Positions 34,544 to 43,361 of a DNA stretch of 64,000 bases are shown here, piece after piece (position 1 is the stretch's first letter; the number at the start of each line of letters is the position of its first letter). Under the pieces are notes generated by a model, which was given only the letters and a program-made list of their open reading frames with translations, was not told the origin of the DNA and searched no databases. Origin of the DNA: Nocardioides sp. Root1257 (GTDB taxonomy: Bacteria > Actinomycetota > Actinomycetes > Propionibacteriales > Nocardioidaceae); contig NZ_LMDV01000008.1 of the NCBI RefSeq assembly GCF_001425175.1, forward strand, positions 915,494-979,493. Reading direction: 5' to 3'. The translations under genes were made by a program, and so were the position numbers.

Positions 34544-35197
34544 ATGGCTCGTCGTCTGCTCTTGTCCGCTGTCTGCGCCGTGCTCGCCTCCGGCGCGGTC
34601 GTGGGCGTTCCGTCCGCTGCCCACGCCGCGACGTACTCCGCCCCGCTGAGCCAGGCCGTCGCCTCGCTGCCGGTCGCGAGTGAGGTGCGCACCGGCTACG
34701 ACCGCGACCTCTTCACGCTCTGGACCGACGCCGACGGCGACGGGTGCAACACCCGCAACGAGGTGCTGATCGCCGAGGCGGAGGAGGCGCCGAGCGTCGG
34801 CTCGGGCTGCGCGCTGACGGGCGGACGCTGGTTCTCCTACTACGACGGCGTCTCGCAGTACGCGCCGGCGGACCTGGACATCGACCACATGGTGCCGCTG
34901 GCCGAGGCCTGGGACTCCGGTGCTCGCAGCTGGTCGAGCGCGAAGCGGACGTCGTACGCCAACGACCTGGGCGACTACCGCACGCTCGTGGCGGTCACCG
35001 ACTCGGTGAACCAGACGAAGAGCGACCAGGACCCGGCCGAGTGGCTGCCCGCCCAGCAGCAGTGCCGCTACCTGCGGGAGTGGGTCGCCGTGAAGCACCG
35101 ATGGGCGCTCAGCGTCGACAGCGCCGAGAAGAGCGCCCTGACCTCGCTCGCCGCGGGCTGCAGCGACGTGACGATCACGGTCGAGACGGTGTCGTAG
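34544..35197 (+). CDS. Secreted HNH (DUF1524-type) nuclease
   Basis: 217 aa. A signal peptide ends near residue 27 (LSAVCAVLASGAVVGVPSAAHA). The nuclease motif is DIDHMVPLAEAWDSGA (about residues 110-125), followed by YANDLGDYRTLVAVTDSVNQTKSDQDPAEWLP, the typical extracellular HNH pattern of actinobacteria. Cys residues around the domain (GCNTRNEV, GCALTGG, CRYLREW, GCSDV) probably form disulfides. It likely degrades DNA outside the cell for nutrition or defence. ATG 34544 follows the SD held in the leader hairpin. Confidence 0.88.
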   Translation: MARRLLLSAVCAVLASGAVVGVPSAAHAATYSAPLSQAVASLPVASEVRTGYDRDLFTLWTDADGDGCNTRNEVLIAEAEEAPSVGSGCALTGGRWFSYYDGVSQYAPADLDIDHMVPLAEAWDSGARSWSSAKRTSYANDLGDYRTLVAVTDSVNQTKSDQDPAEWLPAQQQCRYLREWVAVKHRWALSVDSAEKSALTSLAAGCSDVTITVETVS

Positions 35198-35308
35198 CCG
35201 GCCGACTGCGCGCCACCTTCCGTCCACAGGGCGGTCTCCGACGCCCGCCTCCACAGGAGCCCGTCGTCGTCGCTCCCGATGTCCTCACCCGCTCCTAGCG
35301 TCAGCGGC

Positions 35309-35327
35309 GCACCGGATCGGCCGGTGC
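35309..35327 (+). promoter_or_regulatory. Leader hairpin upstream of small secreted protein gene
   Basis: GCACCGG and CCGGTGC form a 7-bp stem with an ATCGG loop, ending 19 nt before ATG 35347. A TAGCGT box (35296-35301) just upstream could be the -10. The leader continues with TCTCGGGAG as SD. Confidence 0.45.
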
Positions 35328-35346
35328 CCGACCTCTCGGGAGCACC

Positions 35347-35676
35347 ATGAGACACCTGACCGTCCTGATCGTCGCCTCCGTCGTCGCCCTCCTGGGCTGC
35401 GGCACCGGCGTGGCCGCGCTCGCCGCCGGCCCGCCGGGCGTCGCGGCCCCGCCCGGCGACACGGTCGTCGAGGTCACCGGCGACGCCGCCAACGGCTTCG
35501 AGATCCGTCACTACGACGGGACCGCGCTCTACCCGCCGACCGACTCCGAGGCGCGTGCGGAGTGCGGTGAGTACGACACCCGGGTCGCCCGGGTGCGCTG
35601 CCGGGTCGAGGTGCGCACCTGGTACCGCGACCTCGCCGATCTCCAGCAGGCGCTCGACTGGGCGCACTCCCGGTAG
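35347..35676 (+). CDS. Small secreted or membrane-anchored protein (109 aa)
   Basis: An N-terminal hydrophobic segment (LTVLIVASVVALLGCGTGVAALAAG) acts as signal or anchor. LLGC could be a lipobox with Cys at residue 18. The rest is short and hydrophilic, with two Cys residues (RAECGEYD and VRCRVEVRTWYRDL) that could pair. No family is recognised. The leader resembles those of the two preceding secreted-protein genes. Confidence 0.65.
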   Translation: MRHLTVLIVASVVALLGCGTGVAALAAGPPGVAAPPGDTVVEVTGDAANGFEIRHYDGTALYPPTDSEARAECGEYDTRVARVRCRVEVRTWYRDLADLQQALDWAHSR

Positions 35677-35701
35677 GCCGCGCCATGGCAGGATCGGCCT
35701 C

Positions 35702-36802
35702 GTGGAGGCCGGACCGCTCGATCGGATGTGGCACGTGGGCCGCACGTCGGTCCGGGCGCGGGTCAAGCGGTGGGAGTCCAAGCGCTGGCAGATCGGCCAG
35801 TGTGCGGTCGCCGCGGGCGTCGCCTGGTTCGTGGCCGCCGACCTGCTCGGTCACCAGACCCCGTTCTTCGCCCCGGTCGCCGCCGTGGTCGCCCTCGGCA
35901 CCTCCTACGGGCAGCGGCTGCGCCGGGTCGCCGAGGTCACCATCGGGGTCGCCGTGGGCGTCTTCCTCGCCGACCTGCTGGTCGCGTGGCTCGGGTCGGG
36001 CGGCTGGCAGATCGCCCTGATCGTCGCCCTGGCGATGTCGGCGGCGTTCCTGCTCGACGGCGGCCAGCTCTTCGTCACCCAGGCAGCCGTGCAGTCGATC
36101 GTGATCGCCGGCCTGGTCGCCGATCCCGATCAGGCGTTCACGCGATGGACCGACGCGGTCGTCGGCGGCCTGGTCGCCCTGGTGGCCGCGACGGTCGTCC
36201 CGGCTGCACCGCTGCGCCGCCCTCGCGAGCAGGCGGCGGTGGTGATGCACAAGATCTCGGAGCTGCTGCGGGCGGCGGGGGAGGTGATGGTCGACGGGGA
36301 GCTCGACCGCGCGATGGCCCTCCTGGCCGATGCGCGGACGACGGACTCGCTGATCCGCGAGCTCAAGGACGCAGCCGACGAGGGTCTCTCGGTGGTCGAG
36401 TCATCACCCTTCCGGGTCCGGCACAAGGGGGACCTGCGCAAGATGGTCGACCTGGTCGACCCGCTCGACCGGGCCCTGCGCAGCACCCGCGTGCTGGTGC
36501 GGCAGACGGCGGTGGCGGCCTACCACCGGCGTCCGGTGCCGGGCTCCTACTCCCTGCTCGCCCTCGACCTCGCCGACGCCGCCGACGTCGCCGCGGAGGA
36601 GCTCGCCTCGGACCGGATGGCGGTCGCGGCTCGGGACGCCCTGCTGGCGGTGGGTGACGCGACGGGCCGCGTGGAACGGACCGACGTGCTCGCGGCGGAG
36701 GCCGTCCTGGCCCAGATCCGCTCCGTCGTCGTCGACCTGCTCATGGTGGCCGGGCTCAGCCAGCTCGAGTCGACGGACGCGCTCCCGCCACCGCCGCGAT
36801 GA
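35702..36802 (+). CDS. FUSC/aromatic acid exporter-like membrane protein
   Basis: 366 aa. The first 190 residues hold about six membrane helices (QIGQCAVAAGVAWFVAADLLG, IALIVALAMSAAFLLDGGQLF), and the rest is a cytoplasmic helical domain. This matches the FUSC/ArAE group. The start GTG 35702 gives a short N-terminal helix before the membrane part; a weak -10 (CAGGAT) lies 7 nt upstream. The substrate is not known. Its stop overlaps the dinB start by 4 nt (ATGA). Confidence 0.8.
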   Translation: MEAGPLDRMWHVGRTSVRARVKRWESKRWQIGQCAVAAGVAWFVAADLLGHQTPFFAPVAAVVALGTSYGQRLRRVAEVTIGVAVGVFLADLLVAWLGSGGWQIALIVALAMSAAFLLDGGQLFVTQAAVQSIVIAGLVADPDQAFTRWTDAVVGGLVALVAATVVPAAPLRRPREQAAVVMHKISELLRAAGEVMVDGELDRAMALLADARTTDSLIRELKDAADEGLSVVESSPFRVRHKGDLRKMVDLVDPLDRALRSTRVLVRQTAVAAYHRRPVPGSYSLLALDLADAADVAAEELASDRMAVAARDALLAVGDATGRVERTDVLAAEAVLAQIRSVVVDLLMVAGLSQLESTDALPPPPR

Positions 36803-37887
36803 GCACACCCGAAGCTCGGCGGTGGGTGCTGCACGTGGACCTCGACCAGTTCCTGGCGGCGGTGGAGGTGCTGCGGCACCCGGAGCTGGCGGGCCTGCCG
36901 GTGGTCGTGGGGGGCCGGGGCGACCCGACCGAGCGCGGGGTGGTGTCGACGGCGTCGTACGAGGCCCGCGCCTTCGGCGTCGGCTCGGGGATGCCGCTCC
37001 GGGTGGCGGCGCGCAAGTGCCCCGACGCGGTCTTCCTGCCCGTCGACCGGGAGGCGTACGACGCGGCCTCCGAGCAGGTGATGTCCGCGCTGCGCTCGCT
37101 CGAGTGGAGCGGTGCGCCGGTGGTGGTCGAGGTGCTCGGGTGGGACGAGGCGTTCCTGGCCGCCGGACCGGGTCACGGAGAGCTCGGCGACCCCCGGACG
37201 TTCGCGGAGCACATTCACGCCGAGGTGCTGGCCGCCAGCGGCCTGCACTGCTCGGTCGGCATCGGCGACAACAAGTTCCGGGCCAAGATCGCGACCGACT
37301 TCGGCAAGCCGCGCGGGATCTGGCAGCTGACGGCCGACAACTGGGACGAGGTGATGGGGGACCGGCCGACCTCCGCGCTGTGGGGGATCGGGCGCAAGAC
37401 CGCGGCCCGGCTCGCCGGGCTCGGCATCGACACCGTCGCCCAGCTCGCGCGCTCGGACGTCCGGGTCCTGGCGGCCGAGGTCGGGCCGTCGACCGGTCCG
37501 TGGCTGCACCGGCTCGGCCGTGGTGAGGACTCGAGCCCGGTCGATGCGACGCCCTGGGTGCCGCGGGCGCACGGGCGCGAGGAGACCTTCCAGGTCGACC
37601 TGGAGGACTGGGCCGAGGTGGCCGACGCCGTACGCCGGATCACCCGCCGGGCGGTCGAGGACATCGACCGCGAGGGCCGCCCGGCCGCCCGGGTCGGGCT
37701 GAAGATCCGGCTCAAGCCGTTCATCACGCTGAGCCGCAGCCTGACCCTGCCCGAGGCCACCAACGACCCCGACGTGCTCGCCGAGGCCGCCGTCTCGCTG
37801 CTCGACCGGGTCGACCAGGACCGACCGGTCCGGCTCCTCGGGGTTCGGCTCGAGATGGTCGAGCCCGACGGTGGCTACGCCCGCTAG
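36799..37887 (+). CDS. dinB: Y-family DNA polymerase IV, DinB2 type (Leu at steric gate)
   Basis: 362 aa. Catalytic acids are Asp14 in LHVDLDQFLAAVE and Asp116-Glu117 in GWDEAFLA. The thumb helix-hairpin-helix (LWGIGRKTAARLAGLGIDTV) and the little-finger domain are complete. In most DinB proteins the residue after the conserved Phe of this first motif is aromatic and excludes ribonucleotides. Here it is Leu19, as in mycobacterial DinB2 (LHVDLDQFL), which incorporates ribonucleotides readily. It probably does translesion synthesis, perhaps with rNTPs. Translation is coupled to the FUSC gene. Its stop (TAG) abuts the convergent stop (CTA). Confidence 0.92.
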   Translation: MSTPEARRWVLHVDLDQFLAAVEVLRHPELAGLPVVVGGRGDPTERGVVSTASYEARAFGVGSGMPLRVAARKCPDAVFLPVDREAYDAASEQVMSALRSLEWSGAPVVVEVLGWDEAFLAAGPGHGELGDPRTFAEHIHAEVLAASGLHCSVGIGDNKFRAKIATDFGKPRGIWQLTADNWDEVMGDRPTSALWGIGRKTAARLAGLGIDTVAQLARSDVRVLAAEVGPSTGPWLHRLGRGEDSSPVDATPWVPRAHGREETFQVDLEDWAEVADAVRRITRRAVEDIDREGRPAARVGLKIRLKPFITLSRSLTLPEATNDPDVLAEAAVSLLDRVDQDRPVRLLGVRLEMVEPDGGYAR

Positions 37888-39015
37888 CTAGAGGCTCTCG
37901 CGGAGCTCCCGCACCACGGAGTCGACGACGGCGACGAGGTCGCCCTCGTGCTCGGCGGCGACCGCGCGCTGACGCTGGTAGGACGCGCCCCGGCGCGGCA
38001 CGTCGAGGACCGACGCCAGCTCGGTCGAGCAGCCCAGGCGGTCGGCGACCGGAGCGAGCCGCTCGACCAGGTCGGCGAGGTCGTCGGTGACGAGCCGCTC
38101 GCTCGACGCGGCGTCGGTGATGACGATCGCGTCGAGCCCGTAGCGGGCGGCGCGCCACTTGTTCTCCTGGACGTGCCAGGGCGGCAGCACGGGCAGCTGC
38201 TCGCCGTTCGCGAGGCGGGTGTCGAGGTCGACCACGAGGCAGTGCGTCAGCGCCGTCAGCGCGGCGAGCTCGGAGACCGTGGAGACGCCGTCGCAGATGC
38301 GGTTCTCGAGGGTGCCGAGGTGCGCGGCCGGACGGACGTCCCAGCGGATCTCGTTGAGCTCGTCGATGACCCCGGTGGTGAGCTGGTCGCCGACGAACGA
38401 CTCGAACTCCGACCACTCGCTGAACTGGAACGGCAGGCCCGCGGTCGGCAGCTGCTGGAACATCAGCGCCCGGTTGGACGCGTAGCCGGTGTCAACGCCG
38501 GCCCAGATCGGGGACGAGGCCGACAGCGCCTGGAGGTGCGGGTGGTAGTTGAGCAGCGCGGAGAGCACCGGCATCACCCGCTCCTGGGCGGGCAGGCCGA
38601 CGTGCACGTGCACGCCCCAGATCAGCATCTGGCGACCCCACCACTGGGTGCGGTTGATCAGCTCCTCGTAGCGATGTCCCTCCGACAGCTGCTGCACGGT
38701 CCAGGACGCGAAGGGGTGGGTGCCGCCGCCGAACAGGTCGATGTCGAGCTCGTCGCCGGCCGGGACGACCCTCTCGAGGGTGCCGCGGACGTCGTCCATG
38801 GCCTCGCCGACCGTGTGGCAGATGCCGCTGACGACCTCGACGGTGTTGCGCAGCAGCTCCTTGTGCAGCTTGCCCGGGTCGGCCAGCCGCGGCTTGGCGC
38901 GCGCGAAGAGGTGGGTGGCGTCGTTGCGCAGGTCGCGGGTACGCCGGTCGACCAGCGCCAGCTCCCACTCGACGCCGAGCGTGGGCTCGGAGGACCCGTG
39001 GAAGTCGATGCGCAC
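37888..39015 (-). CDS. YbdK-type carboxylate-amine ligase (glutamate-cysteine ligase family)
   Basis: 375 aa. LGVEWELALVDRRTRDL is the opening ATP-grasp-like strand of GCS2 family members, and ELLRNTVEVVSGICHTVGEA is the second mark. GVHVHVGLP and VRPAAHLGTLENRICD follow. The family makes a gamma-glutamyl-type amide bond; YbdK itself has weak glutamate-cysteine ligase activity. Actinobacteria use mycothiol and not glutathione, so the real substrate is open. GTG 39015 fits the family start. Confidence 0.88.
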   Translation of the reverse strand: MRIDFHGSSEPTLGVEWELALVDRRTRDLRNDATHLFARAKPRLADPGKLHKELLRNTVEVVSGICHTVGEAMDDVRGTLERVVPAGDELDIDLFGGGTHPFASWTVQQLSEGHRYEELINRTQWWGRQMLIWGVHVHVGLPAQERVMPVLSALLNYHPHLQALSASSPIWAGVDTGYASNRALMFQQLPTAGLPFQFSEWSEFESFVGDQLTTGVIDELNEIRWDVRPAAHLGTLENRICDGVSTVSELAALTALTHCLVVDLDTRLANGEQLPVLPPWHVQENKWRAARYGLDAIVITDAASSERLVTDDLADLVERLAPVADRLGCSTELASVLDVPRRGASYQRQRAVAAEHEGDLVAVVDSVVRELRESL

Positions 39016-39035
39016 ACCGCACAGCGTTCCACAGC

Positions 39036-39575
39036 TCAGTGCGAGAGCAGGTCCCCCAGTCGGGCGAGCCAGGCAGCGGCGCTGCCGTCGTACGGCGCGC
39101 GCTCGCCGCGGACCGCTGCGTGCACGAGGTCGCAGGAGTCCATCGCCGCGCGGGCGAGCTCGTCGGGATAGGCGAACCGCACCCGGTGGTCGGCGAACTC
39201 GTCCTCGTCGTCGATCCAGACGCGCCCGGTCGGGCCGCACACGACGTCGAGGTCGAGGTCGACCGCCCGCACGACAGCGCCGTCCCACACCGGGGGCGTG
39301 GCGATGTCGACGTACACGCGCACCGGTCCGCCGACGTCGTGGAACGTGGCGAGCCAGCCGCGCTCAGCCTCCGGACCGGGCGGCGGGACCAGGCCGACCT
39401 GGTTCGTCGGGGCGACGTACGTCGCCCCGGGCCGGCTCATCCGGGTGCCGGCGGCGATCCCGAGCCAGTCGCCGTGCTCGTCCGTGCCGAGGAGCCGGCA
39501 GTCGAACTCCCAGTGCGGCCGCTCACCCCACTTCGTCATCACCACGCGGACGGCATCGCCGGGGAGGACAGGCAC
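39036..39575 (-). CDS. DUF402 domain protein
   Basis: 179 aa. The core is RVYVDIATPPVWDGAVVRAVDLDLDVVCGP followed by VWIDDEDEFADHRVRFAYP, the typical DUF402 stretch whose acidic residues bind metal in nucleoside diphosphate hydrolases of the FomD/Ntdp type. It probably hydrolyses a phosphoester. GTG 39575 is chosen because TAGGAA (39583-39588, minus strand) lies 7 nt upstream and the protein then begins MPVLPGDAVRVV. It is divergent from the ThrE-type exporter gene. Confidence 0.82.
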   Translation of the reverse strand: MPVLPGDAVRVVMTKWGERPHWEFDCRLLGTDEHGDWLGIAAGTRMSRPGATYVAPTNQVGLVPPPGPEAERGWLATFHDVGGPVRVYVDIATPPVWDGAVVRAVDLDLDVVCGPTGRVWIDDEDEFADHRVRFAYPDELARAAMDSCDLVHAAVRGERAPYDGSAAAWLARLGDLLSH

Positions 39576-39604
39576 ATCGACCTTCCTACCAGGGAACTGC
39601 CACC

Positions 39605-40969
39605 ATGGCGGCCATGCTGGAGGCACGCGAGCTCAACCTGACGCTCGACTTCTGCCTGCGCGTGGGCGAGCTCCTGCTCTCCTCGGGCGCCGGCGCCGCG
39701 GACGTCACCTCGGCGATGCAGTCGCTGTCGTGGCAGCTGGGTGCCCGCAACCCGGAGGTGGACGTCACCTTCACGTCCCTGTCGATGAGCTACCAGGCCG
39801 ACCCCGAGGAGCCGGCGTTCGTGCTGATCCGGCAGGTCAAGCAGCGCGACATCGACTACGAGCACCTCACCCAGGTCGACCACCTGATGCGCGACGTGCT
39901 GAACGGGGAGTGCGACCTCAAGGAGGCCCGCACCCGGCTGGCCCGGATCGTCTCGTCGGGCCACACGCTGCCGCGCTGGGCGGTGACCCTCGGGTGGGGC
40001 GCGATGTGCGCCGGCGTCGGCCTGCAGCTCGGTGGTGACGCGATCGTCGTGGCGATCGCGTTCGTCGCCGCCGTCTGCATCGACCGGGTGCAGATGATGC
40101 TGGCCCGGCGGCGCGTGCCGTTCTTCTACCGGCAGGTCGCCGGCGGCGGCGTCGCCACGCTGATCGCGGTGGGAGTCGCCGCGCTGCCTCCGGTCGACCT
40201 CGACCTGTCACTGGTGGTCAGCGCCAACATCGTCATGCTGCTCGCCGGCATCGGCTTCATGGGCGCCCTGCAGGACGCGCTGTCCGGCTTCCACGTGACA
40301 GCCGGGGCCCGGTTGACCGAGGCGCTGCTTGCGACCGCCGGCATCATCGCCGGGGTCAGCGGCGGCCTCCAGATCGGCGACTACTTCGGGGTCGCGGTCG
40401 GCCGGCTCGACCCCGGCACCGGGGCCGACCTCAAGGGCGTCTCCCTGATGGCGGCGGGCGCCGCGGTCTGTGCGGCATCCTTCGCGTTCGCGGCGTACGC
40501 GCCCCGTCGTTCGCTGGTCGTGATCGGTGGGGTTGCGGCCGTCGCCATGGTCATCTCCCAGTCCGGCAACGCCACCGGGTTCGGACGCACCTGGCCGATC
40601 GCGACGGCGGCGTTCTTCGTCGGCCTGGTCGCCTACCAGCTCGCCGCGCGGCTCCGGGTGCCGCCGCTGGTGCTGGTGGTCCCGGCGGTCGTGCCGATGC
40701 TTCCCGGTCTGTCGATCTACCGCGGCCTGACGCTGCTGACGGAGGGCGGCGACCAGGCCTCGGAGGGGCTTCTCGCGATCATCACGGCCGCGTCCATCGC
40801 GCTGGCGCTGGCCTCGGGCGTGATCCTGGGTGAGTTCGTCGCCCAACCGCTGCGCCGCGAGGCGCGCAAGCTGGAGAACCGACTGGCCGGCCCGCGCCTC
40901 GTGGGACCGCTGCGGGCGCGACCGACCCGGGCCAACCGACGCGAACGGCGCGAGCGCCAGGACGGGTGA
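39605..40969 (+). CDS. Threonine/serine exporter, ThrE type (fused ThrE domains)
   Basis: 454 aa. The N-terminal cytosolic part (about 1-125; ELLLSSGAGAADVTSAMQSLSW) is followed by about ten membrane helices. This is the fused form of the two ThrE domains, as in Corynebacterium ThrE. FYRQVAGGGVATLIAVGVAAL and GIGFMGALQDALSGFHVTAGARL are in the first half, and VVPAVVPMLPGLSIYRGL closes the second. It exports threonine or serine. ATG 39605 is in frame with a second ATG at 39614. Confidence 0.88.
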   Translation: MAAMLEARELNLTLDFCLRVGELLLSSGAGAADVTSAMQSLSWQLGARNPEVDVTFTSLSMSYQADPEEPAFVLIRQVKQRDIDYEHLTQVDHLMRDVLNGECDLKEARTRLARIVSSGHTLPRWAVTLGWGAMCAGVGLQLGGDAIVVAIAFVAAVCIDRVQMMLARRRVPFFYRQVAGGGVATLIAVGVAALPPVDLDLSLVVSANIVMLLAGIGFMGALQDALSGFHVTAGARLTEALLATAGIIAGVSGGLQIGDYFGVAVGRLDPGTGADLKGVSLMAAGAAVCAASFAFAAYAPRRSLVVIGGVAAVAMVISQSGNATGFGRTWPIATAAFFVGLVAYQLAARLRVPPLVLVVPAVVPMLPGLSIYRGLTLLTEGGDQASEGLLAIITAASIALALASGVILGEFVAQPLRREARKLENRLAGPRLVGPLRARPTRANRRERRERQDG

Positions 40970-40973
40970 GCGG

Positions 40974-41810
40974 TCAGACGACCTTCGTCGGCGCGAGCTT
41001 CTTGGCGCGGTTGGCGACGACGTCCTGGTAGCGGGAGCCGAGCAGCTTCGCGATCTGGTGGACGGCGTGGGCGTCGATCCCGACCAGCACGCGGGCCTTG
41101 TCGGTCTCCACGCCCTTGAGGATGATCTCGGCGGCGCGCTCGGGCTCCATCCGGGCGAGCTTGGCGTCGAAGAACCTCGCGCTCTCGGCGCCGTCCTCCT
41201 TGTCGGAGTAGCGGGCGCTGCGGGCGATCGCGGTCTTGATGCCGCCCGGGTGCACGACGGTCACGCCGACCGGGTGACCGGCGACCAGCATCTCCTCGCG
41301 CACCGCCTCGGAGAGGCCGCGGACGGCGTACTTCGCCGCGTTGTACATGCTCTGGCCGGGCATCGAGACCAGCCCGAAGAGCGACGAGATGTTGACCAGA
41401 TGGCCGTCGCCGGAGGCGATCAGGTGCGGCAGGAACTCCTTGGTGCCGTGGACGACACCCCAGAAGTTGATGCCCATGATCCAGTCCATGTCGGGGTACT
41501 CGAGGTCGACCAGGTCACCGGCGAGCGCGACGCCCGCGTTGTTGACGACCAGGTCGACCTGCCCGAAGTGCTCGACGACCTGCTCGGCGTACGCCGCGAA
41601 CGCGGCCCGGTCGGCCACGTCGAGGTGGTCGGAGCGCACCTCGCGCGCGCCGGCGTTCTTGACCAGGTCGACCGTCTCGGCGAGCCCCCGGTCGTCGACG
41701 TCGGAGAGCGCCAGCCGGGCACCCCGGCCGGCGAGGTCGAGCGCGAGGGCGCGGCCGATGCCGGAGCCGGCGCCGGTGATCACGGCGACCTTGGAGTCGA
41801 GGTTCTTCAT
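40974..41810 (-). CDS. Short-chain dehydrogenase/reductase
   Basis: 278 aa, classical SDR. The cofactor motif is VAVITGAGSGIGRALALDLAG; NNAG, the catalytic Ser (VNISSLFGLV) and YNAAK all are present. ATG 41810 overlaps the stop of the Baeyer-Villiger gene by 4 nt, so the two form an operon. A plausible role is interconversion of an alcohol and the ketone used by the monooxygenase. Asp at the end of beta-2 (LSDVDD) favours NAD over NADP. Confidence 0.9.
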   Translation of the reverse strand: MKNLDSKVAVITGAGSGIGRALALDLAGRGARLALSDVDDRGLAETVDLVKNAGAREVRSDHLDVADRAAFAAYAEQVVEHFGQVDLVVNNAGVALAGDLVDLEYPDMDWIMGINFWGVVHGTKEFLPHLIASGDGHLVNISSLFGLVSMPGQSMYNAAKYAVRGLSEAVREEMLVAGHPVGVTVVHPGGIKTAIARSARYSDKEDGAESARFFDAKLARMEPERAAEIILKGVETDKARVLVGIDAHAVHQIAKLLGSRYQDVVANRAKKLAPTKVV

Positions 41811-43312
41811 GCGAGGACGTCCTCTCGGGTGGTCGTCGGGCGGCGTACGTCGTAGGCGTCGGCGTCGAAGCTCGCGAGCTGACGCCGGAAGGTGATCGTG
41901 GACTTCGGCCACAGCGTCGTGTTGCGGCCGTGCTCGTCGAGGTACCAGCTCGAGCAGCCGCCGCGGGTCCACACGGTGCGCTTCATCCGGCGCTGGAGGT
42001 CGGCGTTCCACCGACGCGTGGCCTGCGGACGCGGCTCGACGGATGCCCAGCCGCGGTCGCTCATGGTGCGGATCGCGTCGCGCACGTAGGCGACCTGGGA
42101 CTCGATGATGAAGACCATGCTGGTGTGGCCCTGGCCGGTGTTGGGACCGACCAGCATGAAGAGGTTGGGGAACCCCGGCACGGTCGTGCCCTTGTACGCC
42201 GCCATGCCGGTCTCACGCCAGACGTCAGCGAGGGTTCGGCCCGCGACGCCGGTGATGTGCTCGGTGACCGGCAGCTCGGTCGTGTAGAAGCCGGTGGCGA
42301 CGACCAGCACGTCGACGGGCCGCTCGACGCCGTCGGAGGTGACGACCGCGTCGCCGGTGACCTTCGCGATCCGCTCGGTGACCAGCTCGGTGTTGTCGGC
42401 CGCGAGCGCGGGGTAGTACGTGTTGGACCGCAGCACGCGCTTGCAGCCGAACTCGAAGTACGGCGTGACCTTGGCGCGCAGCGCGGGGTCCTTGATCCCC
42501 TTGGCGATGTTGGCGGCCGCGGCCTTCTTGGCCGGCGCCGCGAACTTCGGCTCGATGGTGAACGCCGGCACGTAGCCCTCGTGGGCCCAGTAGATGCCGG
42601 TGCGGTAGAGCCGGCCGAGCGCCGGCAGACGTCGCAGCGCCTCGCGCTCGAGCCCGCCGTACACCCGGTCGTTGCGAGGGATCACCCACGGGGCGGTGCG
42701 CTGGTAGACGTCGAGGTGCCCCGCCACCGCCTGCATCTCCGGGACGATCTGGATCGCCGAGGCGCCGGTACCGATCACGGCGACCCGCTTGCCGGTCAGG
42801 TCGACGGAGTGGTCCCAGCGCGCCGAGTGGAAGAGGTGGCCCTGGAAGTCCTCGATGCCCTCGATGTCCGGCAGCTTGGGCTCGGAGAGCCCGCCGGCGC
42901 CGAGGATCAGGGTCGTGGCGGTGAGGGTGCGCGTACCCTGCGGACCGGTGACCTGCACCGTCCAGCGTGCGGCCGCCTCGTCCCACGTGGCGTCGTCGAA
43001 GCTGGTGTCGAAGACGAAGCGGTCGAGGGTGCCGGACCGCTCCGCGACGCCTCGGATGTAGTCCTGGATCTCCGGGCCGGGGGAGTAGGAGCTGCTCCAC
43101 TCCGGGTTGGGCGCGAACGAGAACGAGTAGAGCTGGCTGGGCACGTCACAGGCCGCGCCCGGGTAGGTGTTGTCGCGCCAGGTGCCGCCGACGTCGGAGG
43201 CCTTCTCGACCACCAGGTAGTCGCGCTCGCCGTCCTCCTGGAGCTTGATCGCGGCGCACAGTCCCGCGAACCCGGCGCCGACGATGAGATGGTCGACGTG
43301 CTGGACACTCAT
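41807..43312 (-). CDS. Flavin-containing (Baeyer-Villiger type) monooxygenase
   Basis: 501 aa. FAD Rossmann motif GAGFAG is at residues 12-17. The type I Baeyer-Villiger fingerprint FQGHLFHSARWD is at 156-167, and a second Rossmann motif (GTGASA, for NADPH) is near 181. WPD in the fingerprint is RWD here, as in many actinobacterial members. It inserts oxygen into ketones to give esters or lactones. Its gene is leaderless (TACGGT at 43319-43324, minus strand, 6 nt from ATG) and divergent from a TetR gene, whose operator lies between them. Confidence 0.9.
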   Translation of the reverse strand: MSVQHVDHLIVGAGFAGLCAAIKLQEDGERDYLVVEKASDVGGTWRDNTYPGAACDVPSQLYSFSFAPNPEWSSSYSPGPEIQDYIRGVAERSGTLDRFVFDTSFDDATWDEAAARWTVQVTGPQGTRTLTATTLILGAGGLSEPKLPDIEGIEDFQGHLFHSARWDHSVDLTGKRVAVIGTGASAIQIVPEMQAVAGHLDVYQRTAPWVIPRNDRVYGGLEREALRRLPALGRLYRTGIYWAHEGYVPAFTIEPKFAAPAKKAAAANIAKGIKDPALRAKVTPYFEFGCKRVLRSNTYYPALAADNTELVTERIAKVTGDAVVTSDGVERPVDVLVVATGFYTTELPVTEHITGVAGRTLADVWRETGMAAYKGTTVPGFPNLFMLVGPNTGQGHTSMVFIIESQVAYVRDAIRTMSDRGWASVEPRPQATRRWNADLQRRMKRTVWTRGGCSSWYLDEHGRNTTLWPKSTITFRRQLASFDADAYDVRRPTTTREDVLA

Positions 43313-43331
43313 GCCCCGACCGTACTTCCGT

Positions 43332-43350
43332 TATTGAACGAGCGTCAATA
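43332..43350. promoter_or_regulatory. Likely TetR operator (TATTGA-N7-TCAATA)
   Basis: A perfect 6-bp inverted repeat with a 7-nt spacer lies between the BVMO and TetR genes. It runs into the tetR -10 box (TAGAGT, 43349-43354), which is 7 nt before GTG 43362. Binding there would block tetR and probably the BVMO/SDR promoter. Confidence 0.7.
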
Positions 43351-43361
43351 GAGTGAGGATC

